From NCBI GenBank assembly GCA_009784945.1, contig WQXH01000011.1:1-51005 (forward strand): a stretch of DNA of 51,005 nt. The letters run 5' to 3'. The position numbers were made by a program, and so were the translations under genes. Positions 35,605 to 44,508 of this stretch are shown piece after piece. The notes beneath the pieces are model-generated. The model saw only the letters and a list, made by a program, of their open reading frames with translations. It did not search any database and was not told the DNA's origin. The DNA is from Coriobacteriia bacterium (GTDB taxonomy: Bacteria; Actinomycetota; Coriobacteriia; Coriobacteriales; UBA8131). Positions within the stretch are counted from its first letter, which is position 1; each line of letters opens with the position of its first letter.

Positions 35605-36930
35605 ATGAAGCAACGTAGAGTAATCATCATAGGTGCGGCAGGGCGCGATTTTCACAATTTCAATACGGTGTATCGAGATAATCCTGCTTATGAGGTGGTT
35701 GCGTTTACCGCAGCACAGATTCCTGACATTGCCGACAGAAAATACCCGGCTTCTCTTGCTGGCAGCCTGTACCCTCAGGGTATTCCCATTTATGAGCAAG
35801 AGGATCTTGCCTCTTTGATTGTTGAGCTCGCAGCTGATGAGTGCGTCTTTTCTTATAGCGATGTGCCCTATACCGCTGTCATGGAGGTAAGTGCACTGGT
35901 TAACGCTGCTGGTGCAGACTTTACCCTGCTTGGCCCCAAGGCTACCATGCTCAAGAGCACCAAGCCGGTCATTGCCGTAGGTGCCGTGCGCACCGGCTGC
36001 GGCAAAAGTCAAACTACCCGACGCATCACTGAAGTGCTCAATGCTCATGGCCTCAAGGTTATCTCCATTCGCCACCCTATGCCCTATGGCAATCTTGAAG
36101 CACAAAAGGTTCAGCGTTTTGCCACCATTGAAGATTTGACCCTGCATCAGTGCACCATAGAAGAGATGGAAGAATACGAGCCGCATATTGCGAGTGGCAA
36201 CATCATCTATGCTGGCGTAGACTATGAAGCCATCTTGCGTGCAGCAGAAAATGACGAGTGTGGCTGCGATGTAATCTTATGGGACGGCGGCAATAACGAT
36301 TTTTCCTTCTACGAGCCCGATCTTATGATAACGATCGTAGACCCTCATAGGCCAGGTCACGAGCTTTCCTACTATCCTGGAGAAGTGACTCTGCGTCTGG
36401 CCGATGTGGTAATCATCAACAAGATAGACAGTGCCGATTACGAGGGCATCCAGGCAGTGAGAGCCAACATAGAAAAGGTTAACCCACGTGCCATAGTAGT
36501 AGATGCTGCCTCAACCCTCATTGTTGATAGACCCGAAGTCATCCGAAACAAAAGCGTGCTGGTTGTTGAGGATGGCCCAACGCTGACCCATGGCGAGATG
36601 AAGATTGGTGCAGGCACGGTGGCTGCTCGCCGTTTTGGGGCTGCGCACATAGTAGACCCCCGCCCCTTTGCCGTAGGAAAGCTTACCGAAACCTTCGATA
36701 TCTATCCCAAGATTGGACAGCTGCTGCCAGCAATGGGCTACGGAGAGCAGCAAATGAAAGACTTGGCTGCCACCATCGAGCAAACCGTCTGCGACTCAGT
36801 GGTCATAGGCACGCCCATCGATTTATCCCGGGTTATCGAGATAAACAAAGACTGTGCGCGTGTGCAGTATGATCTCCAAGAGATTGGCACTCCAACCTTA
36901 GAGGACGTCCTGGCTCCCTTTATCAAGTAG
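35605..36930 (+). CDS. Cyclic 2,3-diphosphoglycerate synthetase-like GTPase
   Basis: A 441-residue cytoplasmic P-loop protein of the COG2403 family, whose archaeal founder makes cyclic 2,3-diphosphoglycerate. An N-terminal nucleotide-binding half (MKQRRVIIIGAAGRDFHNFN) precedes the P-loop GAVRTGCGKS (126-135). WDGGNNDFSF and VVIINKIDSAD (NKxD-like) follow. In bacteria the role is unproven and may not be cyclic-DPG synthesis. GAAGGGAT abuts the first ATG (35599), so the ATG at 35605, with eight-base spacing, is chosen. It stands alone, convergent with the histidine kinase. Confidence 0.8.
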   Translation: MKQRRVIIIGAAGRDFHNFNTVYRDNPAYEVVAFTAAQIPDIADRKYPASLAGSLYPQGIPIYEQEDLASLIVELAADECVFSYSDVPYTAVMEVSALVNAAGADFTLLGPKATMLKSTKPVIAVGAVRTGCGKSQTTRRITEVLNAHGLKVISIRHPMPYGNLEAQKVQRFATIEDLTLHQCTIEEMEEYEPHIASGNIIYAGVDYEAILRAAENDECGCDVILWDGGNNDFSFYEPDLMITIVDPHRPGHELSYYPGEVTLRLADVVIINKIDSADYEGIQAVRANIEKVNPRAIVVDAASTLIVDRPEVIRNKSVLVVEDGPTLTHGEMKIGAGTVAARRFGAAHIVDPRPFAVGKLTETFDIYPKIGQLLPAMGYGEQQMKDLAATIEQTVCDSVVIGTPIDLSRVIEINKDCARVQYDLQEIGTPTLEDVLAPFIK

Positions 36931-36948
36931 GCCAAAGCTGCCCTCACG

Positions 36949-39936
36949 CTACTTCTTGGGTAAATAGGTTTCCAGCGCCTCTAAGACTTCGGCAAAGTCG
37001 AGTGGCTTGCCCAGGTGACTATTCATGCCAGCGCCCAGACACCTCTCGACATCTTCACGAAAGACGTTGGCAGTCATGGCAATGATGGGTATGGAGCTGG
37101 CTTTTTCTGTGCCGAGGGCTCGAATACTCTTTGTTGCCGTAATTCCGTCCATCTCGGGCATCTGCACATCCATGAATATCAAATCGTAGCGCTCGGGTGC
37201 GTCCGAAAACATCTGTACAGCTTCAATGCCATTGAGCGCGCAGTCTACCTTCATCTGCGTGGGCTCTAAGAGCGCCAGTACGATTTCGCGGTTAATGTCT
37301 ATATCTTCGGCCAACAAGATACAGTGCCCATCAAAGGAAGTGCTGTCATCGGCCTTGGCTCCCACCGTATCGTGACTGCCTGCTACAGAGAAGTACTCGC
37401 CCACTATGCCCTCAATAGTCGAGGGGAACAACGGCTTTTGGAAGAACTTCCTAATGCCCACTTCCTTGACTTTTTCTACAATCCCGCTGTCATCAACGGC
37501 AGACATCATAATAAGAACGGCGTCTCCCACCTGCGGCATGAGCTTGTTGAGCTCTGCTGCCAGTTCGATGCCGTCCATGACGGGCATCCTCCAGTCTATG
37601 ACCACCAGGTTGTAGTCTCCCTTTTGCGCAAAGAGATCAAGTGCTTGCTGGGCGCTCATGGCAGTGTCGCACGCAGCGCCAAACTTGTTCATGATTCCCT
37701 TGAAATCATCAACTATGTACTCTTCGTCATCCACCACGAGGGCTTTGATGCGCCCCCACTCAATAACCTTTTTGTTAACATCGGGTTCAACGGTTTTGCC
37801 GCGTTGCAGCTTGGCAGTAAAGGAGAACTCCGCACCCTCGCCCAGCGTCGACCTCACGATGATGGAGCCTCCCATCATCTCTACAATGCTCTTAGAAATC
37901 GAAAGGCCCAGTCCGGTGCCACCAAATTTTCGAGAGGTGTCATTTTCGGCCTGTTGGAAGGCCTGGAAGAGTTTTTCTTGCTGCTCGGGGCTGATGCCGA
38001 TGCCGGTGTCGGACACAGAAACCATGAGCTTGCAAACTCCATCTTCTTCTCCCAAGTAGTAAGTCTTGATGAAGATGGAGCCATTTTCTGGAGTGAACTT
38101 CATGGCATTGCCCAACAAATTGGTAATCACCTGGGCCAAGCGCTGATCGTCGCCGATGAGCATCTTGGGGATGTCTCTGTCCATGTAGATGGAGAGCTTT
38201 TGGTTCTTCTCTCCCACGCGCATGCTGATGACGTTGACCACGCGCTTGAGCAGCTTCTCAAAGTCAAACTCCGCATAGGAGAGCTCAAACTTACCCGACT
38301 CTATCTTTGACACGTCAAGAATGTCGTTGATGATACCAAGCAGGTGATTTGATGCATCCTTAATACGCGCAAAGCTATGATCCTTCTGCTCAACGCTGGT
38401 GGCAGCCTCCCCAATGCTGGTCATACCAATGATGGCATTCATGGGAGTGCGAATCTCGTGACTCATATTAGAGAGGAATTCGCTCTTTGCCTTTGATGCC
38501 GCTGTGGCTAGGACTACCTGTTCTTCGAGCTGCTTCGTACGCTGCTTAACTGTGGTTTCGAGTGTCTCGTTCATCAGTGAGGTGGCTTCAAAGCGCGAGG
38601 TATATTTGCGCGCCAGCATAAAGGCCATCCAGAGCATGAAAAGCGAAAAGCCATAGCGCGAGGTAAGGGCTCCGGTGTGGAAGAACGCCAAATCGAGCAT
38701 ATCAAAAGAAACCGTGAGAAACACCACCAGCATGGGGATGAAGATATTGCCCAGCTCTGTTTCTCTGAGCGTTGCAATGAATAGATCGCTGTGTTTGGTA
38801 GATTCGCCTTTTTCTTCTCTATCAATTTTTTTCTGCTTCATGTTTTTGAGAAAGATAAGAGCCAGGTTAGTTACAAAGATATAGGCAAGAAAAACGCCTG
38901 CGCAGGCCAGCCAAATCGTAGCGAGGTCATTGGCAAACCAAATCGGAAAGAACCACTGTAAAACAATGAGGATGGCGCTCAGCACACCATAGGCAATGGT
39001 GACCTTTCTCACCTTGCCAAAGTTGAGGTTCTCCAAAAAAACTGCCAAAGCCAGCCCCAGCAAATAGAGTGCGGCAAATTCAATCCGCTGAGCAACGGCC
39101 GTGTTCTCAAACAGATAGTATATGAGCGGGCTTCGGGCAAAGTAAAACGCTGCTAAGATGCCCGCAAAAAGACCAAAGAAGAGGTTGGAGCGGTCTGCCT
39201 TGCGCAAATAGAACAAAAGGATATGGTAAAGACCCAAGAATATGAAAAAGGTGCAGAGCGCCACCGTGATGGCATTGGTGCCCACACTGGATATCTTTGT
39301 GTAGTTTCCAATGTAATAGGGGCCTGTATAAAACAAGCCGGTCGTTTGGCTGCTGCGCGAGCCGATGATATGGAAGACCAGCTGGTTTTCGCCCTCGTTA
39401 AGAAATCTCTTGTCAAAGGGAATGCAGACTCCTCTTTGGCTTTTAAAAATCGTGATTCGGTTGTCTGAGTCCCGATAAACCTGCTTGGCAATGAGGTCAC
39501 CATTTATATATATCTCCCAGTTTTCGCCTATGCCAGCCAAGTACATACCCGGTGCAATGGGGTTGTCGCTATAGAGGCTGTCGATTTGTTCTTGGCTCAA
39601 TTCAAAAGAGATGAGGATGGTAAACTCTTCAATGACACGCTCTTCGCGCGATAAGAAATCTGAGGAAGCTTCCAGATAAGCTCTCTGGGGCAGTCTGCTC
39701 ATTCGAATATCATGATTGTGGTTTGCCTCAAGCTCCAGGTCCCAGTCGGTCAATCCTGGGCTCAGCGAGGCATAGGCAGGCTCATAGCCGTTTTTGACAT
39801 AGGCCGGAAAAGCAGTGAGGTCGGTATAGAGGGAGTCTCTGGCAACGGAACCACCGCTTCCCAGACTAAAAAAGAAGACTATCGCTATCACACTGACCGA
39901 TAAGAACGCAAGCCAAACAGGCAAGTTCTTACGCAT
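36949..39936 (-). CDS. Hybrid sensor histidine kinase with two receiver domains
   Basis: A 995-residue membrane kinase. After one N-terminal helix (about 7-23) comes an extracellular beta-rich domain (about 40-215, 7TMR-DISM-like). Seven or so membrane helices (about 225-445) are followed by a short coiled coil. The HisKA box FLSNMSHEIRTPMN carries H493, and a HATPase domain follows (DTGIGISPEQQ, GTGLGLSISK). Receiver 1 (Asp in VVIDWRMP) and receiver 2 (Asp near 923 in IFMDVQMPEMDG) close the protein. There is no HPt or output domain, so the phosphate must go to another protein. GGGGAGGTG supports the ATG at 39936. It is downstream of a sugar-binding lipoprotein. Confidence 0.93.
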   Translation of the reverse strand: MRKNLPVWLAFLSVSVIAIVFFFSLGSGGSVARDSLYTDLTAFPAYVKNGYEPAYASLSPGLTDWDLELEANHNHDIRMSRLPQRAYLEASSDFLSREERVIEEFTILISFELSQEQIDSLYSDNPIAPGMYLAGIGENWEIYINGDLIAKQVYRDSDNRITIFKSQRGVCIPFDKRFLNEGENQLVFHIIGSRSSQTTGLFYTGPYYIGNYTKISSVGTNAITVALCTFFIFLGLYHILLFYLRKADRSNLFFGLFAGILAAFYFARSPLIYYLFENTAVAQRIEFAALYLLGLALAVFLENLNFGKVRKVTIAYGVLSAILIVLQWFFPIWFANDLATIWLACAGVFLAYIFVTNLALIFLKNMKQKKIDREEKGESTKHSDLFIATLRETELGNIFIPMLVVFLTVSFDMLDLAFFHTGALTSRYGFSLFMLWMAFMLARKYTSRFEATSLMNETLETTVKQRTKQLEEQVVLATAASKAKSEFLSNMSHEIRTPMNAIIGMTSIGEAATSVEQKDHSFARIKDASNHLLGIINDILDVSKIESGKFELSYAEFDFEKLLKRVVNVISMRVGEKNQKLSIYMDRDIPKMLIGDDQRLAQVITNLLGNAMKFTPENGSIFIKTYYLGEEDGVCKLMVSVSDTGIGISPEQQEKLFQAFQQAENDTSRKFGGTGLGLSISKSIVEMMGGSIIVRSTLGEGAEFSFTAKLQRGKTVEPDVNKKVIEWGRIKALVVDDEEYIVDDFKGIMNKFGAACDTAMSAQQALDLFAQKGDYNLVVIDWRMPVMDGIELAAELNKLMPQVGDAVLIMMSAVDDSGIVEKVKEVGIRKFFQKPLFPSTIEGIVGEYFSVAGSHDTVGAKADDSTSFDGHCILLAEDIDINREIVLALLEPTQMKVDCALNGIEAVQMFSDAPERYDLIFMDVQMPEMDGITATKSIRALGTEKASSIPIIAMTANVFREDVERCLGAGMNSHLGKPLDFAEVLEALETYLPKK

Positions 39937-40022
39937 GACGACACCGCACCTCCCCTTTTCCTCCAACCTCTGATTTGCTTATGCATGTCCTCACCAAAAA
40001 ACAGCGAGGGCACCTTGCCTCA

Positions 40023-41012
40023 TCAATATGCGCGCTGGTCAATAATTTCTTGAGTAATGGTTGTTGCGTCAAAAGCTGCTTCCTCCACATATACCAGCTT
40101 GTCCGGGACTCCACCACTTTCCAGCTGCAGTATTATTGCTTCTACACGAGGGCCGTGTAGCGGATTACACTCAACATTATAGTTAATCTTGCCTCTGAGT
40201 GTATCTTCCAATCCTGCCTGTGTTGCGTCAAAGGATATGACCGTAATTGCGCCACCAACGCCGTAGCTCCGTTGTGCTGCGTCCATAGCCTCTATGGCAC
40301 CAAAAGCCATGTTGTCATTTTCGCAGTACAGTACATCAATTTGGTCAAATTGCTTGAGAACATACTCCATGATCTCCTTGCCCTTGACCTGGGTAAAGTC
40401 GCCCGAGGCACTGTAGATGATTTCCCAACCTGGATAGCTATCTACCGCTGCCATCAGGCTTGCCGAGCGACCAATCTGTGCAGATGAGCCCATGCTCCCC
40501 TGCAAGTGGACAATTTTGAGAGTAGGCCTGTCCCAAAAGGTCTGACCTATCCAAGCCACTGCGGCTTCTCCCTCTTTTCTAAAGTTTGAGCCCACCCAGC
40601 AGGTGTAGAGACTGTTGTCTTCAGTACTAATCATGCGGTCCACGATAATCACAGGGATTCCTGCAGCCCTCGCTTCTGAGAGCACTTGATCCCAGCCCTC
40701 TTCAGTTATGGGAGCCAGAACTATGTAGTCCACTCCCATTTCGATAAACTCACGAATGGCGGCGTATTGATTTTCTGGCTTTTGCTGTGCATCTCTGAGA
40801 ATCAGACGGTAGCCGTTTTCCTCGCTCAAGGTCTCCCTCATGGATTTTGTATTTGCCAGGCGCCAATCGGACTCTGCGCCCACCTGAGAAAAGCCTATGA
40901 CTATCAACCCTTCATCGTTATTTGACAGAGCGCCATCATTTGAGCTGCCCCATCCACACGAAACAAGGGTAGTTGCCAATATGCACATCAATATGACTAA
41001 TAACTTTTTCAT
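40023..41012 (-). CDS. YtfQ-like sugar-binding lipoprotein
   Basis: A 329-residue periplasmic-binding-protein-like lipoprotein. The signal peptide MKKLLVILMCILATTLVSC ends in a lipobox with Cys19. IVIGFSQVGAESDWRLANTKSM is nearly the YtfQ (galactofuranose-binding) signature. YIVLAPITEEGWDQVLSEARAAGIPVIIVDR continues the type I binding fold. No ABC permease or ATPase is nearby. It ends 86 bases before the hybrid kinase on the same strand, so it may be the kinase's ligand-binding partner rather than a transport subunit. GAGGGAG precedes the ATG. Confidence 0.88.
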   Translation of the reverse strand: MKKLLVILMCILATTLVSCGWGSSNDGALSNNDEGLIVIGFSQVGAESDWRLANTKSMRETLSEENGYRLILRDAQQKPENQYAAIREFIEMGVDYIVLAPITEEGWDQVLSEARAAGIPVIIVDRMISTEDNSLYTCWVGSNFRKEGEAAVAWIGQTFWDRPTLKIVHLQGSMGSSAQIGRSASLMAAVDSYPGWEIIYSASGDFTQVKGKEIMEYVLKQFDQIDVLYCENDNMAFGAIEAMDAAQRSYGVGGAITVISFDATQAGLEDTLRGKINYNVECNPLHGPRVEAIILQLESGGVPDKLVYVEEAAFDATTITQEIIDQRAY

Positions 41013-41188
41013 AGCAGTTTCTCCCTCACAGCGTCATTATCCAACCGAGCCAAAAACGACCTACTTTAACTCAGCACCCCTTTTCCACATACCACACTCT
41101 GTGATTGTGACAGTATAGCAGCAATTTACACTTGGTTGCTAACTGGTTGCAAACCTGTGTACTTTCTGTGCTACCAGTGTCACTGCTC

Positions 41189-41290
41189 ACTCTGTCCGTC
41201 ATTGCGGCCTCCGAGCCGCAATCTTACCAACATGAATTATTGATTCCGGGTCAAGCCCGGAATGACGATGTATAGACTGAACTGTAACCT
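41189..41290 (+). repeat. 102-bp repeat, copy 2
   Basis: Same orientation as 35340-35441. It contains two intact hairpins (TTGCGGC-N6-GCCGCAA and ATTCCGGG-tcaag-CCCGGAAT) and ends CGTCATT...AATGACG. The design resembles widespread bacterial interspersed palindromic repeats. The rest of the non-coding stretch 41013-41431 holds the kinase-operon upstream region, the hairpin below and the murD promoter. Confidence 0.82.
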
Positions 41291-41299
41291 ACCAGTACC

Positions 41300-41354
41300 C
41301 TGAGTCAGACACTCGCCTGGAGCATACCCTGCTCCAGGCGAGTGTCTGACTCAG
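41300..41354. repeat. Perfect 25-bp hairpin upstream of murD
   Basis: 41300-41324 pairs perfectly with 41330-41354 around a 5-base loop (taccc). Outside it, CTGTAACC (41282-41289) and GGTTACAG (41363-41370) also pair, so the structure spans nearly 90 bases and reaches into the 102-bp repeat. No T-run follows. It may be part of the repeat element, or a strong barrier between the kinase side and murD. Confidence 0.85.
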
Positions 41355-41419
41355 TGCCCAGGGGTTACAGCTTATTAACAGAGTTGGGTAATCTGCGACT
41401 TTTTTGGGCAGTTATCGGG

Positions 41420-41432
41420 TATACTGGGTTCA
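41420..41432 (+). promoter_or_regulatory. murD promoter, apparently leaderless
   Basis: TATACT (41420-41425), six bases, then the ATG at 41432; no Shine-Dalgarno sequence. The upstream extension of the frame to 41342 would start inside the perfect hairpin and is unlikely. Confidence 0.58.
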
Positions 41433-42889
41433 TGAGCGCAAAACGAAACCTAAACAAAGCAAGCGCCATAAATGAAACACCGTTTTTTGGCGACGTCTGT
41501 CTACTGGGCCTGGGGGTCACCGGTCGAGCAGTCGTTGACTTTTTTTTGGGGCATCCCCACTATCTTAATACGTTAACTGTCTACCCCGGCAGCTTGGAGG
41601 GAGAGAGTCTTTCCTTCCTCAAGGGGCTTCCCGAGTCTGTTGTCGTTAAGAGCGGCGAAAAAGCAGTGACGGGAAGCTACGACCTTGCAGTAGCAAGCCC
41701 GGGCATACCTCCCCAGAGCGCCTTGTACCTCAGCGCTGACAAAGCAGCAGGCGAAATAATCAGCGAGCCCGAGCTCGCTTGGCGCATTGCGCCCGAGAGG
41801 TGGATTGCCATCACCGGCACCAATGGCAAGACCACCGTTACCGAACTCGTTACTGCATTGCTTGAAGCTGCTGGAAAGACCGCCTGGGCGGCGGGCAACA
41901 TTGGCATCCCCTGCATAAAGGTGGTAGCAAAGCGCGACCCAGAAGACTGGATCGTAGCTGAGCTCTCTTCTTATCAACTCCACTCCACCAGGCAGTTTGC
42001 GCCCAGCATAGCCATTCTTCTCAATATCACCCCGGATCATCTCACCTGGCACGGAAGCCATGAGTGCTACATCGAAGATAAAAAGCGTATCCTCGCCAAT
42101 TTGGCTTTAGACGCCCCTGCCATCATAGCGGTTGGTCAGCCAGAAACCAGAGCCATGGCCGATGAGCTTGCCAGCCAGGGTAAACGAGTCATCTACGTTG
42201 GCAGTACCGAAGAGCTGCAAGAAGCTGCGCCTAGGCAACACCAAGAACTTGCCTATGTGGAGCCAACAAGCGGCATGCTCGTCTTGGAATCCGAGCGAGG
42301 GGTCTCTCGCTTGTTGCACGCCGACGAGCTTCTTATCAAAGGTCCTCATAACCTCTCAAATGCCTTGGTAGCCGCTGCTGCGGTAGCCGAGCTGGGCGCT
42401 ACGATAGACGAGCTCGCTGCCGGGTTGGCAAGCTTCTTTCCTCTTCCTCATCGATTTGAGCCCTGTGGCGAGGTGGACGGAATCTACTTCATCAACGACT
42501 CAAAAGCTACCAACATCGATGCCGCCATCAAGGCTCTCTCGTCTTTTAACGAAGACGGGCAGACCGGCAGGGTGGTGGCGCTGTTTGGTGGTCTTGACAA
42601 GGGAACCAATCTCGACGAGTTGGCAGAAGCCTGTCAAGGAACTTGCCGTGATGTAATCTGCTACGGCGAGGCTGGTCAAAGATTCCAGGCTGCCCTTGCC
42701 ACTAAGGTGCCCGCCCTCTATGCAAAGACCTTTGATGAGGCCTTTGATGCGGCCGTGGAGCTGGCCAAAGAGAGTGACACCGTCCTTCTTTCTCCGGCTT
42801 GCGCTTCTTTTGACGAGTTTAACTCCTTTGAAGCGCGTGGCGAGCAGTTCAAGAGAAAGGTTGCTCAGCTCAAAGGCGAGCGGTCATGA
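41432..42889 (+). CDS. murD: UDP-N-acetylmuramoylalanine-D-glutamate ligase
   Basis: Adds D-Glu to UDP-MurNAc-L-Ala. CLLGLGVTGRAVVDFFL is the N-terminal nucleotide-sugar loop and GTNGKTTVTELV the ATP loop. LNITPDHLTWHGS and FINDSKATNIDAAIKAL are MurD signatures. At 485 residues from the ATG at 41432 it is full length; the open frame runs 30 codons further upstream. It overlaps ftsW as ATGA. Confidence 0.95.
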   Translation: MSAKRNLNKASAINETPFFGDVCLLGLGVTGRAVVDFFLGHPHYLNTLTVYPGSLEGESLSFLKGLPESVVVKSGEKAVTGSYDLAVASPGIPPQSALYLSADKAAGEIISEPELAWRIAPERWIAITGTNGKTTVTELVTALLEAAGKTAWAAGNIGIPCIKVVAKRDPEDWIVAELSSYQLHSTRQFAPSIAILLNITPDHLTWHGSHECYIEDKKRILANLALDAPAIIAVGQPETRAMADELASQGKRVIYVGSTEELQEAAPRQHQELAYVEPTSGMLVLESERGVSRLLHADELLIKGPHNLSNALVAAAAVAELGATIDELAAGLASFFPLPHRFEPCGEVDGIYFINDSKATNIDAAIKALSSFNEDGQTGRVVALFGGLDKGTNLDELAEACQGTCRDVICYGEAGQRFQAALATKVPALYAKTFDEAFDAAVELAKESDTVLLSPACASFDEFNSFEARGEQFKRKVAQLKGERS

Positions 42890-44508
42890 GCAACAGAAGC
42901 GCCATGCAAGGAGCTTCTTCGACCCCTGGACAAGGGGTCGCTTCGTCCATAGTGATAGCGCGTATTGGCTTTCTTATCATAGTGGCCATCTTGCTGGTGT
43001 TTGGGCTGATTATGCTCTACAGCGCCTCAAGCATCTATAGTTACAACTTAAGTGGCGACTACACCTCGGTTTTCTACCGGCAGACAATTTTTGTGGCTAT
43101 TGGCGTAGTTGTAGCCTTGGCCATTGCGCTCATACCATACAAACAGTATTCGCTGCCTGTATGCGCAATAGCACTCCTGATTACTATTCCCCTTTTGATA
43201 TTAGTGCTCACCGATGGAAGCGATGCCTTAGGTGCCAGGCGTTGGATTGACTTGGGCTTTACTACCCTGCAGCCAAGTGAATTTACCAAGATTGCCCTTA
43301 TTTTGGTCATGGCTCACCTGGTGGATAGGTGCAGGACTAACGGCTATTCGGTGGCACTCATAGTGGTGATGATTATTGCCTGTATTATCCCCATTGGCCT
43401 CATCGTGGTAGAGCCCGACTTGGGCACCACCATCATTGCCGTTGTAGGCATTTTGGCGGTACTGTGGTTTGGCGGCGTACCCAAACGGATTGTGGGTGCA
43501 CTGGCCATAGGCCTTGTAGTGCTGGCGGTAATCGCCATTGTTGGCTCTGGATTTCGCCAAAGCCGTATTACGGCATGGCTCGACCCCTGGTCTGACCCAC
43601 AGGGAAGCGGCTACCAGCTCATCAATTCTTATTATGCCTTTGGTGGAGGCGGAGTGCTGGGTGTTGGCCTGGGACTCTCCAAGCAAAAATTCAGCTGGCT
43701 ACCACAAAGCGAGAACGACTTTCTCTATGCCATCGTTGGCGAGGAGTTGGGTCTGCTCGGAGCTTTTGCCGTAGCGCTGCTCTTTGTTGGCCTCATCATC
43801 ATGGCTCTCAGGATTGCCCGAGATGCGCCCGATGCCTATGGAGCCATGATAGTGGGTGCTTCGGGGGTGGCCATTGGTTTTCAGGCCTTCTTAAACATGC
43901 TTTGCGTTGTAGGAGCACTTCCTATTACCGGCAAACCCCTTCCCTTCTTTAGCGCAGGTGGTACCTCAATCATCAGCACCATGATTTTAGTGGGACTCAT
44001 ACTCTCTGTTTCGCTTCAGTCTTCAAGCTCTAACGTGCATGACTTCAGGCGCGAGCAATTTGCGGTAGTTTCGGGAGGCAGGCGGCTGGGTTCATCTTCT
44101 GGGAGCCAGAAGCTGGCTCTTCCTGCACTCCCTAATCCGGCTGCTCTCGTAGGAGCTTTGCTCTCCAAGCAACCAGCTCAAAGTCAAGGGCGCCGCGAGC
44201 GCCCTGCTGCCGTTGCACAAACAAACAGCAGGTCAAATGCCCGCCCCATAGGCAGAAATAACGAAAGACCTCTAGAGGGCATGCCTCGCACGGGCAGGAC
44301 GCTTGATAGCAAGGTGATTCCCATCTCGCGTGGCAGAGCAGACAGGGCAACGCGCGAAAAGCACGAGCAGCGCAAACAGCATGAGGTGCGTACAAGCAAT
44401 GCTTCCTCTGAACGCAGCAATGCTCCCGTTTCTATGTCCTCGCTACGACGCAACCGCGTACGAAGAGAACTCGATGAAGACAGGTCAACCGGAGGCAGAT
44501 CAGCATGA
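42886..44508 (+). CDS. ftsW: Peptidoglycan glycosyltransferase FtsW
   Basis: A SEDS-family polymerase of septal peptidoglycan with about ten helices. LYSASSIYSYNLSGDYTSVFYRQ follows the first helix, GARRWIDLGFTTLQPSEFTKIA is the core signature, and LPQSENDFLYAIVGEELG and LPFFSAGGTSIIS complete it. The last 150 residues form an Arg/Ser-rich, disordered cytoplasmic tail, long for the family and similar in make-up to the FtsQ tail. Context between murD and murG favours FtsW over RodA. Confidence 0.93.
   Translation: MSNRSAMQGASSTPGQGVASSIVIARIGFLIIVAILLVFGLIMLYSASSIYSYNLSGDYTSVFYRQTIFVAIGVVVALAIALIPYKQYSLPVCAIALLITIPLLILVLTDGSDALGARRWIDLGFTTLQPSEFTKIALILVMAHLVDRCRTNGYSVALIVVMIIACIIPIGLIVVEPDLGTTIIAVVGILAVLWFGGVPKRIVGALAIGLVVLAVIAIVGSGFRQSRITAWLDPWSDPQGSGYQLINSYYAFGGGGVLGVGLGLSKQKFSWLPQSENDFLYAIVGEELGLLGAFAVALLFVGLIIMALRIARDAPDAYGAMIVGASGVAIGFQAFLNMLCVVGALPITGKPLPFFSAGGTSIISTMILVGLILSVSLQSSSSNVHDFRREQFAVVSGGRRLGSSSGSQKLALPALPNPAALVGALLSKQPAQSQGRRERPAAVAQTNSRSNARPIGRNNERPLEGMPRTGRTLDSKVIPISRGRADRATREKHEQRKQHEVRTSNASSERSNAPVSMSSLRRNRVRRELDEDRSTGGRSA

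Noticed and set aside
35340-41290. Direct repeats as attachment sites of an integrated element
   Set aside because: No integrase, tRNA target or phage gene lies between them; they look like an interspersed repeat family present twice.
41342-41431. A 30-codon N-terminal extension of MurD
   Set aside because: It would start inside the perfect hairpin, precedes the -10 box, and is absent from the MurD family.
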